A stretch of 43,728 nucleotides of DNA, taken from positions 1-43,728 of the forward strand of contig CAZGBY010000004.1 in NCBI GenBank assembly GCA_964524125.1. The letters run 5' to 3'. The DNA comes from CAG-307 sp964524125 (lineage in GTDB: Bacteria; Bacillota_I; Bacilli_A; Acholeplasmatales; Anaeroplasmataceae). Each line of letters opens with the position of its first letter. Positions within the stretch are counted from its first letter, which is position 1. A program made the translations under genes and the position numbers. Under the pieces are notes generated by a model. The model saw only the letters and a list, made by a program, of their open reading frames with translations. It did not search any database and was not told where the DNA came from. This document shows, in pieces, positions 1-7,896 of the stretch.

Positions 1-47
1 GACTGTTAATCAAGGGGTCCTAGGTTCGAGTCCTAGTGCGGGCGCCA
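1..47 (+). tRNA. tRNA-Asn (GTT), 3' portion
   Basis: The window opens inside a tRNA. Positions 3-9 form a seven-base anticodon loop with GTT at 5-7, which reads Asn. The five-base T stem (ctagg/cctag) encloses the loop ttcgagt, then comes a seven-base acceptor strand, discriminator G and an encoded CCA at 45-47. The 5' half lies outside the window, so the D arm cannot be checked. A run of nine T follows directly at 48-56. Confidence 0.9.
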
Positions 48-92
48 TTTTTTTTTGCAAAAATTTGGTGTCCAGCCCTATATATAATAACT

Positions 93-118
93 AGATTCCT
101 TTTGCGGGAATCTTTTTT
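93..118 (+). terminator. Rho-independent terminator behind tRNA-Asn
   Basis: A seven-base-pair stem (agattcc/ggaatct) with a seven-base loop is followed by six T. It closes the tRNA transcript entering from the left. Confidence 0.75.
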
Positions 119-120
119 CT

Positions 121-150
121 ATAAAAAAGACATTTAAATTAATAAATGCC
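121..150 (-). terminator. Terminator of the minus-strand gene at 161-1084
   Basis: Read on the minus strand, an AT-rich hairpin (129-150, one mismatch) is followed by a T run (complement of 122-128). With the plus-strand hairpin at 93-118 it separates two convergent transcripts. Confidence 0.5.
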
Positions 151-160
151 TTAATAATGT

Positions 161-1084
161 TTATTCAATATTTAATGTATAAATTTTATTTGCAAAGAAG
201 AATTTGCCGAATATATATTTATTAGATGCACTTTCAGTTAAACAATATATTTTACCATTTGCATATTCTAAATCCTCACTCATTGCTGGACCTTTAATAA
301 CTTCACTTGGTGAATCTAGTTTGATTAATGGGATACCTTCATATGTTTCATTATTATATTCGATATCTTCATCATAAAAAATATAGTATTTTGAGCTTGC
401 AACTGCATAAGATGATGATAATACAATAGTACCTTTATCTGTAACACAAAAGCCTTGCACTTTGTTAGGAATCGAATAAATTCTTATAGGATTATTTAAA
501 TCATCCAAACTATATACACTACATATTGCATAATATGTACCATTTTTAACAGAAATTTCATGATTTGTAACATAATTACTACCGTGACAAAATTCTCCAA
601 CGTATAAATAATTATTAGTTATTGATATAAATGAAGCGTCGTTATTTACGATAAAATTATTTGTTAAAATAACCTTATCATTATTTAAATCTTCAACATT
701 AATTATATATACACATTCATCACCTGTTAAATATAATTTTTTATTTGCATACGCAATACCTCCAACGTGACCCGTATACTTTTTATTTTCACTTTCGTAT
801 AAATTTACATATCTTGTCTTATGATTTGAATTAATAATGTAAATTCTAGAAGCATTATCATTGCTAAAATATGCAGTAGTATAAATTATATTTTCTTTTT
901 CATCAACAGCAATTCCTTGAGGTATAGCACCATCATTTAATCCAGGGTTTTTACAAACTGATTCTTCAATTGAATAGTATTGTTTGTAAATAGCAAATTT
1001 AGCTATGTTCATTATTCCTATAAATAAGAAAAATGATAAAATTGTAATTGAGAATATTTTTAGAATTTTTTTAAGTATTTTCAT
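161..1084 (-). CDS. Membrane-anchored propeller-like protein of unknown function
   Basis: This 307-residue protein starts with a basic stretch and one hydrophobic helix (about residues 8-30), which looks like a signal anchor or uncleaved signal peptide; there is no lipobox. The rest is rich in short beta strands with recurring patterns such as PQGIAVDEKENIIYTT, GGIAYANKKLYLTG and QGFCVTDKGTIVLSS. These resemble NHL- or YncE-type propeller blades, so I infer an extracytoplasmic beta-propeller. A strong ribosome site (aaaggagg) precedes the ATG, and a promoter candidate lies at 1108-1135. It is a single gene, divergent from ttcA. The function is not recognisable. Confidence 0.75.
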   Translation of the reverse strand: MKILKKILKIFSITILSFFLFIGIMNIAKFAIYKQYYSIEESVCKNPGLNDGAIPQGIAVDEKENIIYTTAYFSNDNASRIYIINSNHKTRYVNLYESENKKYTGHVGGIAYANKKLYLTGDECVYIINVEDLNNDKVILTNNFIVNNDASFISITNNYLYVGEFCHGSNYVTNHEISVKNGTYYAICSVYSLDDLNNPIRIYSIPNKVQGFCVTDKGTIVLSSSYAVASSKYYIFYDEDIEYNNETYEGIPLIKLDSPSEVIKGPAMSEDLEYANGKIYCLTESASNKYIFGKFFFANKIYTLNIE

Positions 1085-1107
1085 TTTTGTTTTCCTCCTT
1101 TTTTAAG

Positions 1108-1135
1108 ATTATATTCATAAATAAAATAAAGTAAA
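1108..1135 (-). promoter_or_regulatory. Promoter candidate for the 161-1084 gene
   Basis: On the minus strand TTTACT (1130-1135) and TATAAT (1108-1113) are separated by 16 bases, just upstream of the ribosome site of the propeller-like gene. Confidence 0.5.
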
Positions 1136-1188
1136 TAATAATTTTAAAAAAATAAACATTCAGGTTATTTTTGTTAAAATTTTCTTTG

Positions 1189-1217
1189 TTGAAAAAAATA
1201 TGATTCAATGTTATAAT
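1189..1217 (+). promoter_or_regulatory. SigA-type promoter of the ttcA-like gene
   Basis: TTGAAA (1189-1194) and TATAAT (1212-1217) with a 17-base spacer, about 30 bases ahead of the start codon at 1246. Confidence 0.7.
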
Positions 1218-1245
1218 TTTTTATCATATACATGAGGTGGTTAGT

Positions 1246-2085
1246 ATGGAAAGATATCAAGAGATAGAAAGAACAATTATAAAAACATATAGAGCCAATT
1301 TATGGGCTAAATTTGTTAAAGCTATTAAAGAATATCAGTTACTAAAACCAAATGATCATGTATGCGTATGTATATCAGGTGGTAAAGATTCAATGTTAAT
1401 GGCTAAGTTATTTCAAGAATTAAAACGTCATTCGGATTTTGAATTTGAAGTCACATATTTATTAATGGATCCTGGATATAATGAATATAACAGAAATTTA
1501 ATTATGCATAATCTTGAAGTATTAAATATACCAGTTGTTAAAAGAAATACTGATATATTTGAAATTGCAAATTCTCAAGAAAAAAATCCGTGTTATTTAT
1601 GTGCTAAAATGAGAAGAGGAGCTTTATATAGAATTGCTCAAGATTTAGGTTGTAATAAAATAGCTTTAGGTCATCATTATGATGATGTTATAGAAACAAC
1701 TTTAATGAATATGTTAAATGCAGGTTCTTTTCAAACTATGTTACCAAAACTTCATTCTGAAAATTATGAAGGTATGGAACTTATAAGGCCAATGTATTTA
1801 ATTAGAGAATCTGATATTTTAAGATGGTGTAAATATAATGATTTAAAGTTTATTCAATGTGCTTGTAGATTTACTGAAAAATGTGCTAACGAAGAAGAAG
1901 GAATACATAATTCTCAAAGATATGCGACAAAGAAATTAATTAAAGATTTACTTGCATATAATCCAATGGTTGAAAAAAATATATTTAAATCAACTACAAA
2001 TGTTAATCTAGATAAAATTATAGGTTATAAAAAGGATAATAAAATTATAAGTTATTTAGATGATTATGAAATAAAAAAAAGATAA
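1246..2085 (+). CDS. ttcA: TtcA-family tRNA thiolation protein (PP-loop ATPase)
   Basis: Predicted cytosolic enzyme of 279 residues. The N-terminal PP-loop SGGKDS (residues 44-49) binds ATP to adenylate a tRNA base. The pair C116-xx-C119 (CYLC) and the GHHYDD motif (142-147) are typical of the TtcA/TilS superfamily, and further cysteines at C205 and C207 could join an iron-sulfur site. TtcA makes 2-thiocytidine at tRNA position 32 in proteobacteria. Firmicutes hold related proteins whose target is less certain, so the exact base is inferred. I place the start at ATG 1246 because GAGGTGG sits five bases upstream; an in-frame GTG at 1237 overlaps that ribosome site. Its own consensus promoter precedes it. 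Confidence 0.8.
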   Translation: MERYQEIERTIIKTYRANLWAKFVKAIKEYQLLKPNDHVCVCISGGKDSMLMAKLFQELKRHSDFEFEVTYLLMDPGYNEYNRNLIMHNLEVLNIPVVKRNTDIFEIANSQEKNPCYLCAKMRRGALYRIAQDLGCNKIALGHHYDDVIETTLMNMLNAGSFQTMLPKLHSENYEGMELIRPMYLIRESDILRWCKYNDLKFIQCACRFTEKCANEEEGIHNSQRYATKKLIKDLLAYNPMVEKNIFKSTTNVNLDKIIGYKKDNKIISYLDDYEIKKR

Positions 2086-2110
2086 AGGTCTAAAAGTCTT
2101 TATTATTTTA
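2082..2110 (+). terminator. Weak terminator candidate after the ttcA-like gene
   Basis: Six base pairs (ataaag/ctttat) around a ten-base loop, followed by a T-rich stretch. It overlaps the stop codon. The stem is short and AT-rich. Confidence 0.35.
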
Positions 2111-2164
2111 TTTGAAATTTTATGTTTTTGATATAAATTATAAATTATAGAAGGAGTGATTTTA

Positions 2165-2722
2165 ATGAGAATTAATTTTGGACCAAAAGCAATTTTATAT
2201 CCTCAACCAGTATTAATTATTGGTACATATGATGAAGAAGGTAAAGCTAATGCGATGAATGCTGCATGGGGTGGCATTTGTGATTATGACAAGGTATCAA
2301 TAGCACTTGCAAGTCATAAAACTACAGACAACTTACTTAAAAATCAAGTATTTACAATTTCTATTGGTACTACAAATATGGTTAAGTCTTGTGATTATGT
2401 AGGATTAGTATCACAAAATAATGTTCCTAACAAACTTTCTATAGCCGGTTTAAATCCAACAAAATCTGAATTTGTCAATGCACCTTTATTTAAAGAATTA
2501 CCACTTGCTCTTGAATGTGAAGTTTATTCTTTTGATGAAAAAACTGAAATTTTAGTAGGTAAAATTATTAATGTATCTTGTGAGGAAGAGTTTTTAACAA
2601 ATGGTAAGATTGACCCACACAAAATAGGTATTATAACTTATGATAGTCCTAACCATAATTATATTGAACTTGGTAATATAGTAGCTAAGGCATTTGAGTG
2701 TGGTAAAGAATTACAAAAATAG
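2165..2722 (+). CDS. Flavin reductase-like / flavoredoxin-type FMN-binding protein
   Basis: This 185-residue protein matches the flavin reductase-like split-barrel family. It has the early PVLIIGTYDEEGKANAMNAA segment, the SIALASHKTTDNLL region and a C-terminal IGIITYD...YIELG stretch. Members bind FMN and pass electrons from reduced nicotinamide or act as flavoredoxins; the physiological partner is not evident here. AAGGAG (2151-2156) lies eight bases before ATG 2165, which therefore is preferred to the in-frame GTG at 2156. It stands alone between the ttcA-like gene and the S2 leader. Confidence 0.8.
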   Translation: MRINFGPKAILYPQPVLIIGTYDEEGKANAMNAAWGGICDYDKVSIALASHKTTDNLLKNQVFTISIGTTNMVKSCDYVGLVSQNNVPNKLSIAGLNPTKSEFVNAPLFKELPLALECEVYSFDEKTEILVGKIINVSCEEEFLTNGKIDPHKIGIITYDSPNHNYIELGNIVAKAFECGKELQK

Positions 2723-2732
2723 AAAAAGGGTA

Positions 2733-2761
2733 TTGACAGTAATATCTTCTAATGGTAAAAT
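2733..2761 (+). promoter_or_regulatory. SigA-type promoter of the rpsB operon
   Basis: A perfect TTGACA (2733-2738), a 17-base spacer and TAAAAT (2756-2761). The predicted transcript starts near 2768, leaving a leader of about 118 bases before rpsB. Confidence 0.8.
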
Positions 2762-2782
2762 ATTAAAGGCATTAAAATACAC

Positions 2783-2880
2783 ATGCTTTTGGAGTTCACC
2801 GTCTAGTGCAGAATGACATTCTGTTGCGGTCTTAACGTTGAAAAAAGCAGAGGTAAAAAAAACAAAATAAAATGGAGGAA
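2783..2880 (+). ncRNA. Ribosomal protein S2 leader-like structured RNA
   Basis: The untranslated leader folds into nested helices. Bases 2784-2790 (tgctttt) pair with 2843-2849, gtt at 2794-2796 with aac at 2834-2836, accg at 2798-2801 with cggt at 2827-2830, and the inner hairpin is cagaa 2809-2813 with ttctg 2819-2823. Ribosomal operons of Firmicutes often carry such leaders for feedback by their own protein. That S2 is the ligand is inference from position. Confidence 0.6.
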
Positions 2881-2885
2881 AAAAT

Positions 2886-3740
2886 ATGTCAGTAGTTTCA
2901 ATGAAACAATTATTAGAGTCTGGTGTTCACTTTGGACATGCAACTCGTAGATGGAACCCTAAGATGGCTAAGTACATCTACACAGCAAGAAATGGTATTT
3001 ATATCATTGACTTACAAAAAACAGCTAACGAAATCGAAAAGGCTTATGCAGCTTTACTAGAAATCGTTAAAAATGAAGGAAAGGTACTTTTCGTAGGTAC
3101 TAAGAAACAAGCTCAAGAAGCAGTTAAAGAAGAAGCTTTAAGAAGTGGTCAATTCTACTGCAATAACCGTTGGTTAGGTGGTACTTTAACTAACTTCAAG
3201 ACTATCCGTAAGAGAATTAAGAGATTAAATGATCTTGATAAAATGTTCGAAGACGGAGTTATCGAACAATTAAAGTTAACTAAGAAGGAAGTTGCTAAGA
3301 TTTCTCAAGAAAGAGAAAAATTAGAAAAGAACCTTGGTGGTATCAAGGAAATGAAGAGTCTTCCTCAAGCTTTATTCATTGTTGACCCTCGTAAGGAACA
3401 CAATGCAATTTTAGAAGCTCGTAAATTAAATATTCCAGTATTTGGTATTGTAGATACTAACTGCGATCCAGATGATGTTGATTATGTAATTCCAGCAAAT
3501 GATGATGCAATTCGTGCTGTTAAGTTAGTTACATGGGTTATGAATAACGCTGTAATCGAAGCTAATGGTGGAGTTGTTGAAAAGTTTGAAGATGAAGCTG
3601 TAAATTTACAAGAAGAAATCAACAAGGAACAACCAAAGAAGGACAATAGAGGTCCTCGTAAGCCTCAAGGCGACAAAAAGCCAGGAAATAGAAAGCCTTA
3701 TGTAAAGAAGGAAGCTCCTAAGGCTAATGAAAATAAGTAA
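2886..3740 (+). CDS. rpsB: 30S ribosomal protein S2
   Basis: S2 joins the 30S subunit late and binds S1 or its equivalents. The protein shows the family start (MKQLLESGVHFGHATRRWNP) and the conserved NNRWLGGTLTNFKTI and DPRKEHNAILEARKL regions. At 284 residues it is about 30-40 longer than the usual 235-260. The surplus is a C-terminal tail from about residue 240, rich in Lys, Pro, Asn and Gly, probably disordered and basic. GGAGG precedes the ATG. It is the first gene of rpsB-tsf, with a 47-base gap to tsf. Codon use is biased to frequent codons such as aag and gaa, as in highly expressed genes. Confidence 0.97.
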   Translation: MSVVSMKQLLESGVHFGHATRRWNPKMAKYIYTARNGIYIIDLQKTANEIEKAYAALLEIVKNEGKVLFVGTKKQAQEAVKEEALRSGQFYCNNRWLGGTLTNFKTIRKRIKRLNDLDKMFEDGVIEQLKLTKKEVAKISQEREKLEKNLGGIKEMKSLPQALFIVDPRKEHNAILEARKLNIPVFGIVDTNCDPDDVDYVIPANDDAIRAVKLVTWVMNNAVIEANGGVVEKFEDEAVNLQEEINKEQPKKDNRGPRKPQGDKKPGNRKPYVKKEAPKANENK

Positions 3741-3787
3741 GATTAAATAAAGTATATTTATTTTAATATATTATAGGAGGATTAACT

Positions 3788-4690
3788 ATGACTGTTACAC
3801 CACAATTAGTAAAAGAACTTCGTGATAGAACAATGGCTGGTATGATGGATTGCAAAAAAGCTTTAGAAGCTTGTGATTGCGATATGGAAAAAGCTATCGT
3901 TTATTTACGTGAAAAAGGTATAGCAAAAGCTGAAAAGAAAGCATCTAGAGTAGCTGCTGAAGGTCTTTGCTCATACGTTATAAATGGAAATGACTGTGTT
4001 GTTTTCGAATTAAACTCAGAAACTGACTTTGTTGCAAAGAATGATAAGTTCTTAGCATTACTTGAAAAAGTTGGAAATATTATTAGTAATTCTAATGCTA
4101 CAAATACTGAAGAAGCTTTAAAAGTAGTTGTAGATGGAAAAGACTTAGAAAATATCATTTTAGAAGATTCTGCTGTAATCGGTGAAAAGGTATCTTTACG
4201 TCGTGTATCTAGAATTTCTAAAGAAGATGGACAAGTATTTGGTGCTTACAAGCACATGGGTGGTAGAATTGTTGTTATCACTATTCTTGACAACGCTGAT
4301 GAAGTTGTTGCTAAGGATATTGCTATGCATGTTGCTGCTAACCAACCTACTTATGTATCTCAAAATGATATTGATGCAGAAACTTTAGCTAAAGAAGAAT
4401 CAATTATTTTAACTGAAGCTTTAAATGAAAATGCTGAAGCTGCAAAACCAAAACCAGAAAACATTATTAGAAATAATATTGTTCCTGGTCGTTTACAAAA
4501 GTATTTAAAGGAAATCTGCTTATTAGATCAACCTTTTGTTAAGAATCCAGATGAAACAGTAAGCGTATATCTTTCTCATACAAAATCAACAGTTAAGACT
4601 TTCGTTCGTCTAGCTGTAGGTGAAGGTATTGAAAAAGAAGTTGTTGACTTCGCTGCTGAAGTTGCTGCTCAAGCTGGTTTAAACAAGTAA
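3788..4690 (+). CDS. tsf: Translation elongation factor Ts
   Basis: EF-Ts releases GDP from EF-Tu so that it can be recharged with GTP. The N-terminal UBA-like domain (residues 1-55) has the usual LVKELRDRTMAGMMDCKKAL pattern, and TDFVAKND near residue 78 is the EF-Tu contact motif. At 300 residues its length is normal. AGGAGG precedes the ATG by about seven bases. It follows rpsB, with which it is almost always paired, and is followed by a terminator at 4697-4727, so pyrH and frr receive only read-through or a separate promoter that I could not locate. Confidence 0.97.
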   Translation: MTVTPQLVKELRDRTMAGMMDCKKALEACDCDMEKAIVYLREKGIAKAEKKASRVAAEGLCSYVINGNDCVVFELNSETDFVAKNDKFLALLEKVGNIISNSNATNTEEALKVVVDGKDLENIILEDSAVIGEKVSLRRVSRISKEDGQVFGAYKHMGGRIVVITILDNADEVVAKDIAMHVAANQPTYVSQNDIDAETLAKEESIILTEALNENAEAAKPKPENIIRNNIVPGRLQKYLKEICLLDQPFVKNPDETVSVYLSHTKSTVKTFVRLAVGEGIEKEVVDFAAEVAAQAGLNK

Positions 4691-4696
4691 TTTATT

Positions 4697-4727
4697 GAGG
4701 AGCAACATCAGTTGTTCCTCTTTTTTT
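4697..4727 (+). terminator. Terminator between tsf and pyrH
   Basis: A ten-base-pair stem (gaggagcaac/gttgttcctc, one G-U pair) with a four-base loop, followed by seven T. Confidence 0.85.
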
Positions 4728-4757
4728 AAAAAATAATCATGAGGAGTTTTTCATATT

Positions 4758-5468
4758 ATGTATAAAAGAATTTTATTAAAGCTATCTGGTGAAGCCTTAA
4801 AAGGTGAAACTCAATTTGGTATTGACCCTCAAACAGTAAAAGAAACTGCTAAGCAAATAAAAGAAATTTATGACCTTGGTTGTGAAATTGGTGTTGTTTG
4901 TGGTGGTGGAAATATTTGGAGAGGTAAAACAGGTGCAGAACTGGGGATTGAACGTGCTCAAGCTGACTATATGGGAATGCTTGCTACAGTAATGAATTCT
5001 CTAGCGCTTCAAAATGCCTTAGAACAAATTGGTGTTCCTACTCGTTGTATGTCGGCACTTGAAGTTCATGCAGTTGCTGAACCTTATATTAGACCTCGTG
5101 CTATTAGACATTTAGAAAAAGGTAGAGTTTGTATTTTTGCTGGAGGTCTTGGTAATCCTTACTATTCAACAGATACTGCTGCGGCAACACGTGCTTTAGA
5201 AATTGGTGCAGAAGCTATTTTAATGGCTAAAAATGGTACTGAAGGAGTATATGATTCAGATCCACGTAAAAATCCTGATGCTAAAATGTATGAAGAACTT
5301 ACTTTTAGTGAAGTATTAAATCAAAATCTTGCAGTTATGGATTCAACAGCTGCAAGTCTATGTAAAGATAATGGTATGAAACTTTTAGTATTCAATATGA
5401 ATAAAGAAGGAAATATCGTTAAAGCAGTTAAGGGTGAAAAAATAGGAACCCTAGTAACTAATAATTAA
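4758..5468 (+). CDS. pyrH: UMP kinase
   Basis: Hexameric bacterial UMP kinase makes UDP from UMP and ATP in pyrimidine nucleotide synthesis. The 236 residues contain the amino acid kinase fold motifs: KLSGEALKGE near the start, GGGNIWRGK around residue 50, and GGLGNPYYSTDTAAATRALE around residue 129, which bind phosphates and nucleotide. GAGGAG lies 11 bases upstream of ATG, a rather long spacing. It is followed 20 bases later by frr, the conserved tsf-pyrH-frr order. Confidence 0.96.
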   Translation: MYKRILLKLSGEALKGETQFGIDPQTVKETAKQIKEIYDLGCEIGVVCGGGNIWRGKTGAELGIERAQADYMGMLATVMNSLALQNALEQIGVPTRCMSALEVHAVAEPYIRPRAIRHLEKGRVCIFAGGLGNPYYSTDTAAATRALEIGAEAILMAKNGTEGVYDSDPRKNPDAKMYEELTFSEVLNQNLAVMDSTAASLCKDNGMKLLVFNMNKEGNIVKAVKGEKIGTLVTNN

Positions 5469-5488
5469 TTATAAGGAGAAATAATTAT

Positions 5489-6034
5489 ATGGCAGATATG
5501 ATTTTAATGGAAACAGAAGAAAAAATGACTAAATCCATTCAATCTTTTGAACATGAACTTGCTCAAGTTCGTACTGGACGTGCAAATCCTGCAATTTTAG
5601 ATTCAGTATTCGTAAATTATTACGGATGCCCAACACAACTTAAACAAATGGCAGCTATTTCAACTCCAGAAGCTAATCAACTTTATATTAAGCCTTTTGA
5701 TAAATCATCATTAAAGGATATCGAAGTTGCTATTTCAGCTGCTAATTTAGGATTAAATCCACAAGGTGATGGTCAAGGAATTCGTATTATTTTACCTGCA
5801 ATGACAGAAGAACGTCGTAAAGATTTAGTTAAACAAGTTGGTCGTATAGCTGAAGAAGGAAAAGTTGCAGTGCGTAATTTAAGACGTGATGCTAATGACG
5901 CACTTAAGAAATTAGAACTTCCTGAAGATGATGAAAAGTCATATTTAGAAGATGTTCAAAAACTAACTGATAAGTCTATTGCTAAAATAGATGAAATAGC
6001 TCAAACTAAGAGCAAAGAATTAATGAATGTTTAA
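5489..6034 (+). CDS. frr: Ribosome recycling factor
   Basis: RRF splits the post-termination ribosome together with EF-G. The 181-residue protein has the hallmark HELAQVRTGRANPAILD near residue 25 and the LPAMTEERRKDLVKQVGRIAE helix around residue 110, and nearly the full family length of about 185. AAGGAG precedes the ATG. It closes the first half of the cluster and is followed by a terminator. Confidence 0.97.
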   Translation: MADMILMETEEKMTKSIQSFEHELAQVRTGRANPAILDSVFVNYYGCPTQLKQMAAISTPEANQLYIKPFDKSSLKDIEVAISAANLGLNPQGDGQGIRIILPAMTEERRKDLVKQVGRIAEEGKVAVRNLRRDANDALKKLELPEDDEKSYLEDVQKLTDKSIAKIDEIAQTKSKELMNV

Positions 6035-6047
6035 TTTAACATATGAA

Positions 6048-6084
6048 GAAGTTTAATTGACTATACATTTAAGCTTCTTTTTTT
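6048..6084 (+). terminator. Terminator after frr
   Basis: Nine base pairs (gaagtttaa/ttaagcttc, one G-U) around an 11-base loop, then seven T at 6078-6084. Confidence 0.75.
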
Positions 6085-6115
6085 ATTTATTCTATCTTTA
6101 TTCGTTTATTTTTAT

Positions 6116-6144
6116 TTGTAATATGTTCTAATTTATGGTAAAGT
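6116..6144 (+). promoter_or_regulatory. Promoter candidate for uppS-cdsA-dxr-rseP
   Basis: TTGTAA (6116-6121) and TAAAGT (6139-6144) with a 17-base spacer, between the frr terminator and uppS. Neither box is consensus. Confidence 0.4.
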
Positions 6145-6179
6145 ATTATTATGGATTATTGTAAATTTTAGGTGATATA

Positions 6180-6914
6180 ATGACAGAACAAGAAATAATC
6201 TTAAAAGGGGTCCCAAATCATATTGCAATTATCTTAGATGGTAATGGTAGATGGGCAAAAAAAAGATTTATGCCTAGAACATATGGACACTTACATGGAG
6301 CAAATAATTTAATTAATATAACTAAATATGCCAACAAAATTGGTATTAAATGTTTAACTGTATATTGTTTTTCGACTGAAAACTGGTCTCGTCCTGAAAA
6401 AGAAGTAAATTATTTAATGAAAAGACCACTTTCTTATTATAAAAAATATAAACAACATTTATTTGATTCTAACATTAAAATAAATGTAATAGGAAGAAGA
6501 GATAGGCTTTCTAGTCAATTTATAGAATTTATAAATGAAGCAGAAGAAAAAACTAAAGAACATACTGGACTTAATTTAGTTCTTGCAGTTGATTATGGTT
6601 CTTTAGATGAAATATCTTATGCAACTAAAGAAATTGCATCATTAGTTAAAGATGGAAAATTAGATATATCTGATATAAATGAAAAAACAATTTTTAATTA
6701 TTTATATACAAAAGATTTACCACCACTTGACTTACTTATAAGAACATCAGGAGAGGTAAGAATATCAAATTTCTTACTGCCACAACTTGCATATAGTGAA
6801 TTATATTTCACGGATGTATTATGGCCAGATTTTAAAGAAAAAGAATTACTTCTGGCAATTGAATCATATCAAAAAAGAAATCGCCGTTTTGGTGGTTTAA
6901 AGGAGGAAAAATAA
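6180..6914 (+). CDS. uppS: Undecaprenyl diphosphate synthase (cis-prenyltransferase)
   Basis: UppS condenses isopentenyl diphosphate units onto farnesyl diphosphate to make the C55 lipid carrier of the cell wall. The 244 residues include the catalytic Asp20 in IILDGNGRWAKKR, the FSTENWSRP segment near residue 70 and the RTSGEVRISNFLLPQLAY region near residue 192, all diagnostic. The ATG follows AGGTGA by a short spacing. The gene runs directly into cdsA: the stop codon ends one base before the cdsA start, and the last codons AAG GAG GAA serve as the ribosome site of cdsA. Confidence 0.95.
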   Translation: MTEQEIILKGVPNHIAIILDGNGRWAKKRFMPRTYGHLHGANNLINITKYANKIGIKCLTVYCFSTENWSRPEKEVNYLMKRPLSYYKKYKQHLFDSNIKINVIGRRDRLSSQFIEFINEAEEKTKEHTGLNLVLAVDYGSLDEISYATKEIASLVKDGKLDISDINEKTIFNYLYTKDLPPLDLLIRTSGEVRISNFLLPQLAYSELYFTDVLWPDFKEKELLLAIESYQKRNRRFGGLKEEK

Positions 6915-7883
6915 ATGAAACAAAGAATTATAACTGGACTTATTTTATTTTTAATATTAGTACCTTTATTAATGATTGAAGAATTATTTCCATTATTTCA
7001 ATTATTACTTTTAGTTTTAACAGTAATTGCATCTTTAGAAATGATTAAATTATATGAAAAGAATAAAAAATTCCCAGACATTGTAAAAATATTTATTGTA
7101 CTATTTTCAGCACTTATTTATATGTCATGTTTATCTGAATGGGCTGCATTTGTTAAGACAAGTCAATCTAAACTTGATATTGATGAATCATTTGCAACTC
7201 ATTTATTAGATTTATTTAATTTACATATAGGCTTCTTACCAATGTTTATTTTATGTGTAATTATTTTCTTGGCTTGTATGGTATTTTGTAAAGGATTTGA
7301 AGCTGGTGATGTTGGAAAAGCCTTAACTACAATTTGTTATACAGGCTTAGGATTTGGTGCGTTAACTATTTTAAGATTCTTAGGTCTTAGATTCATTGTG
7401 TATTTGTTTATGATTACAACACTTACAGACGTATTTGCATATTTTGGTGGATATAAATTTGGACGTCATAAAATGTGCCCAACTATTTCACCTAAAAAGA
7501 CTTGGGAAGGTGCTGTAATTGGATCATTTGTTGCAGTATTATGCGCAACATTTATTTCGTTCTTTTATGGAAAGTTATTTAGTGGATATTTTAATAAACA
7601 AGGTATAGAAACTTTATTTAGTAATACTCAAGGAATTTGTATTTTCTGGAAAGGTGATTTTGATTCTTTAAATAAAGTATTACAATTCTTAGCAATTTTC
7701 TTTATTAGTGTATTTATATCTATTGCGGGACAAGTAGGAGATTTAGTTGCTTCTAAGTTTAAACGTTCATATGATATAAAAGATTTTGGTTCTATCTTCC
7801 CAGGTCATGGTGGAGTTTTAGACAGATGTGATTCAGTCATTTTTGCTGCTACAGCATTATTACTTGTATTTGTAATATTATAA
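6915..7883 (+). CDS. cdsA: Phosphatidate cytidylyltransferase
   Basis: An integral membrane enzyme making CDP-diacylglycerol from phosphatidic acid and CTP, the entry to phospholipid synthesis. The C-terminal CDP-alcohol signature is complete around residues 276-305 (KRSYDIKDFGS, then PGHGGVLDRCD). About eight hydrophobic helices are visible. At 322 residues it is about 50 longer than most CdsA proteins; the extra length lies in the loops around residues 75-105 and 222-250. It is tightly coupled to uppS upstream and dxr downstream. Confidence 0.93.
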   Translation: MKQRIITGLILFLILVPLLMIEELFPLFQLLLLVLTVIASLEMIKLYEKNKKFPDIVKIFIVLFSALIYMSCLSEWAAFVKTSQSKLDIDESFATHLLDLFNLHIGFLPMFILCVIIFLACMVFCKGFEAGDVGKALTTICYTGLGFGALTILRFLGLRFIVYLFMITTLTDVFAYFGGYKFGRHKMCPTISPKKTWEGAVIGSFVAVLCATFISFFYGKLFSGYFNKQGIETLFSNTQGICIFWKGDFDSLNKVLQFLAIFFISVFISIAGQVGDLVASKFKRSYDIKDFGSIFPGHGGVLDRCDSVIFAATALLLVFVIL

Positions 7884-7896
7884 GGAAGCGATTTAA

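Noticed and set aside
3901..4388. Extra reading frames inside tsf on both strands
   Set aside because: They lie fully within a certain gene, lack ribosome sites and have low-complexity translations.
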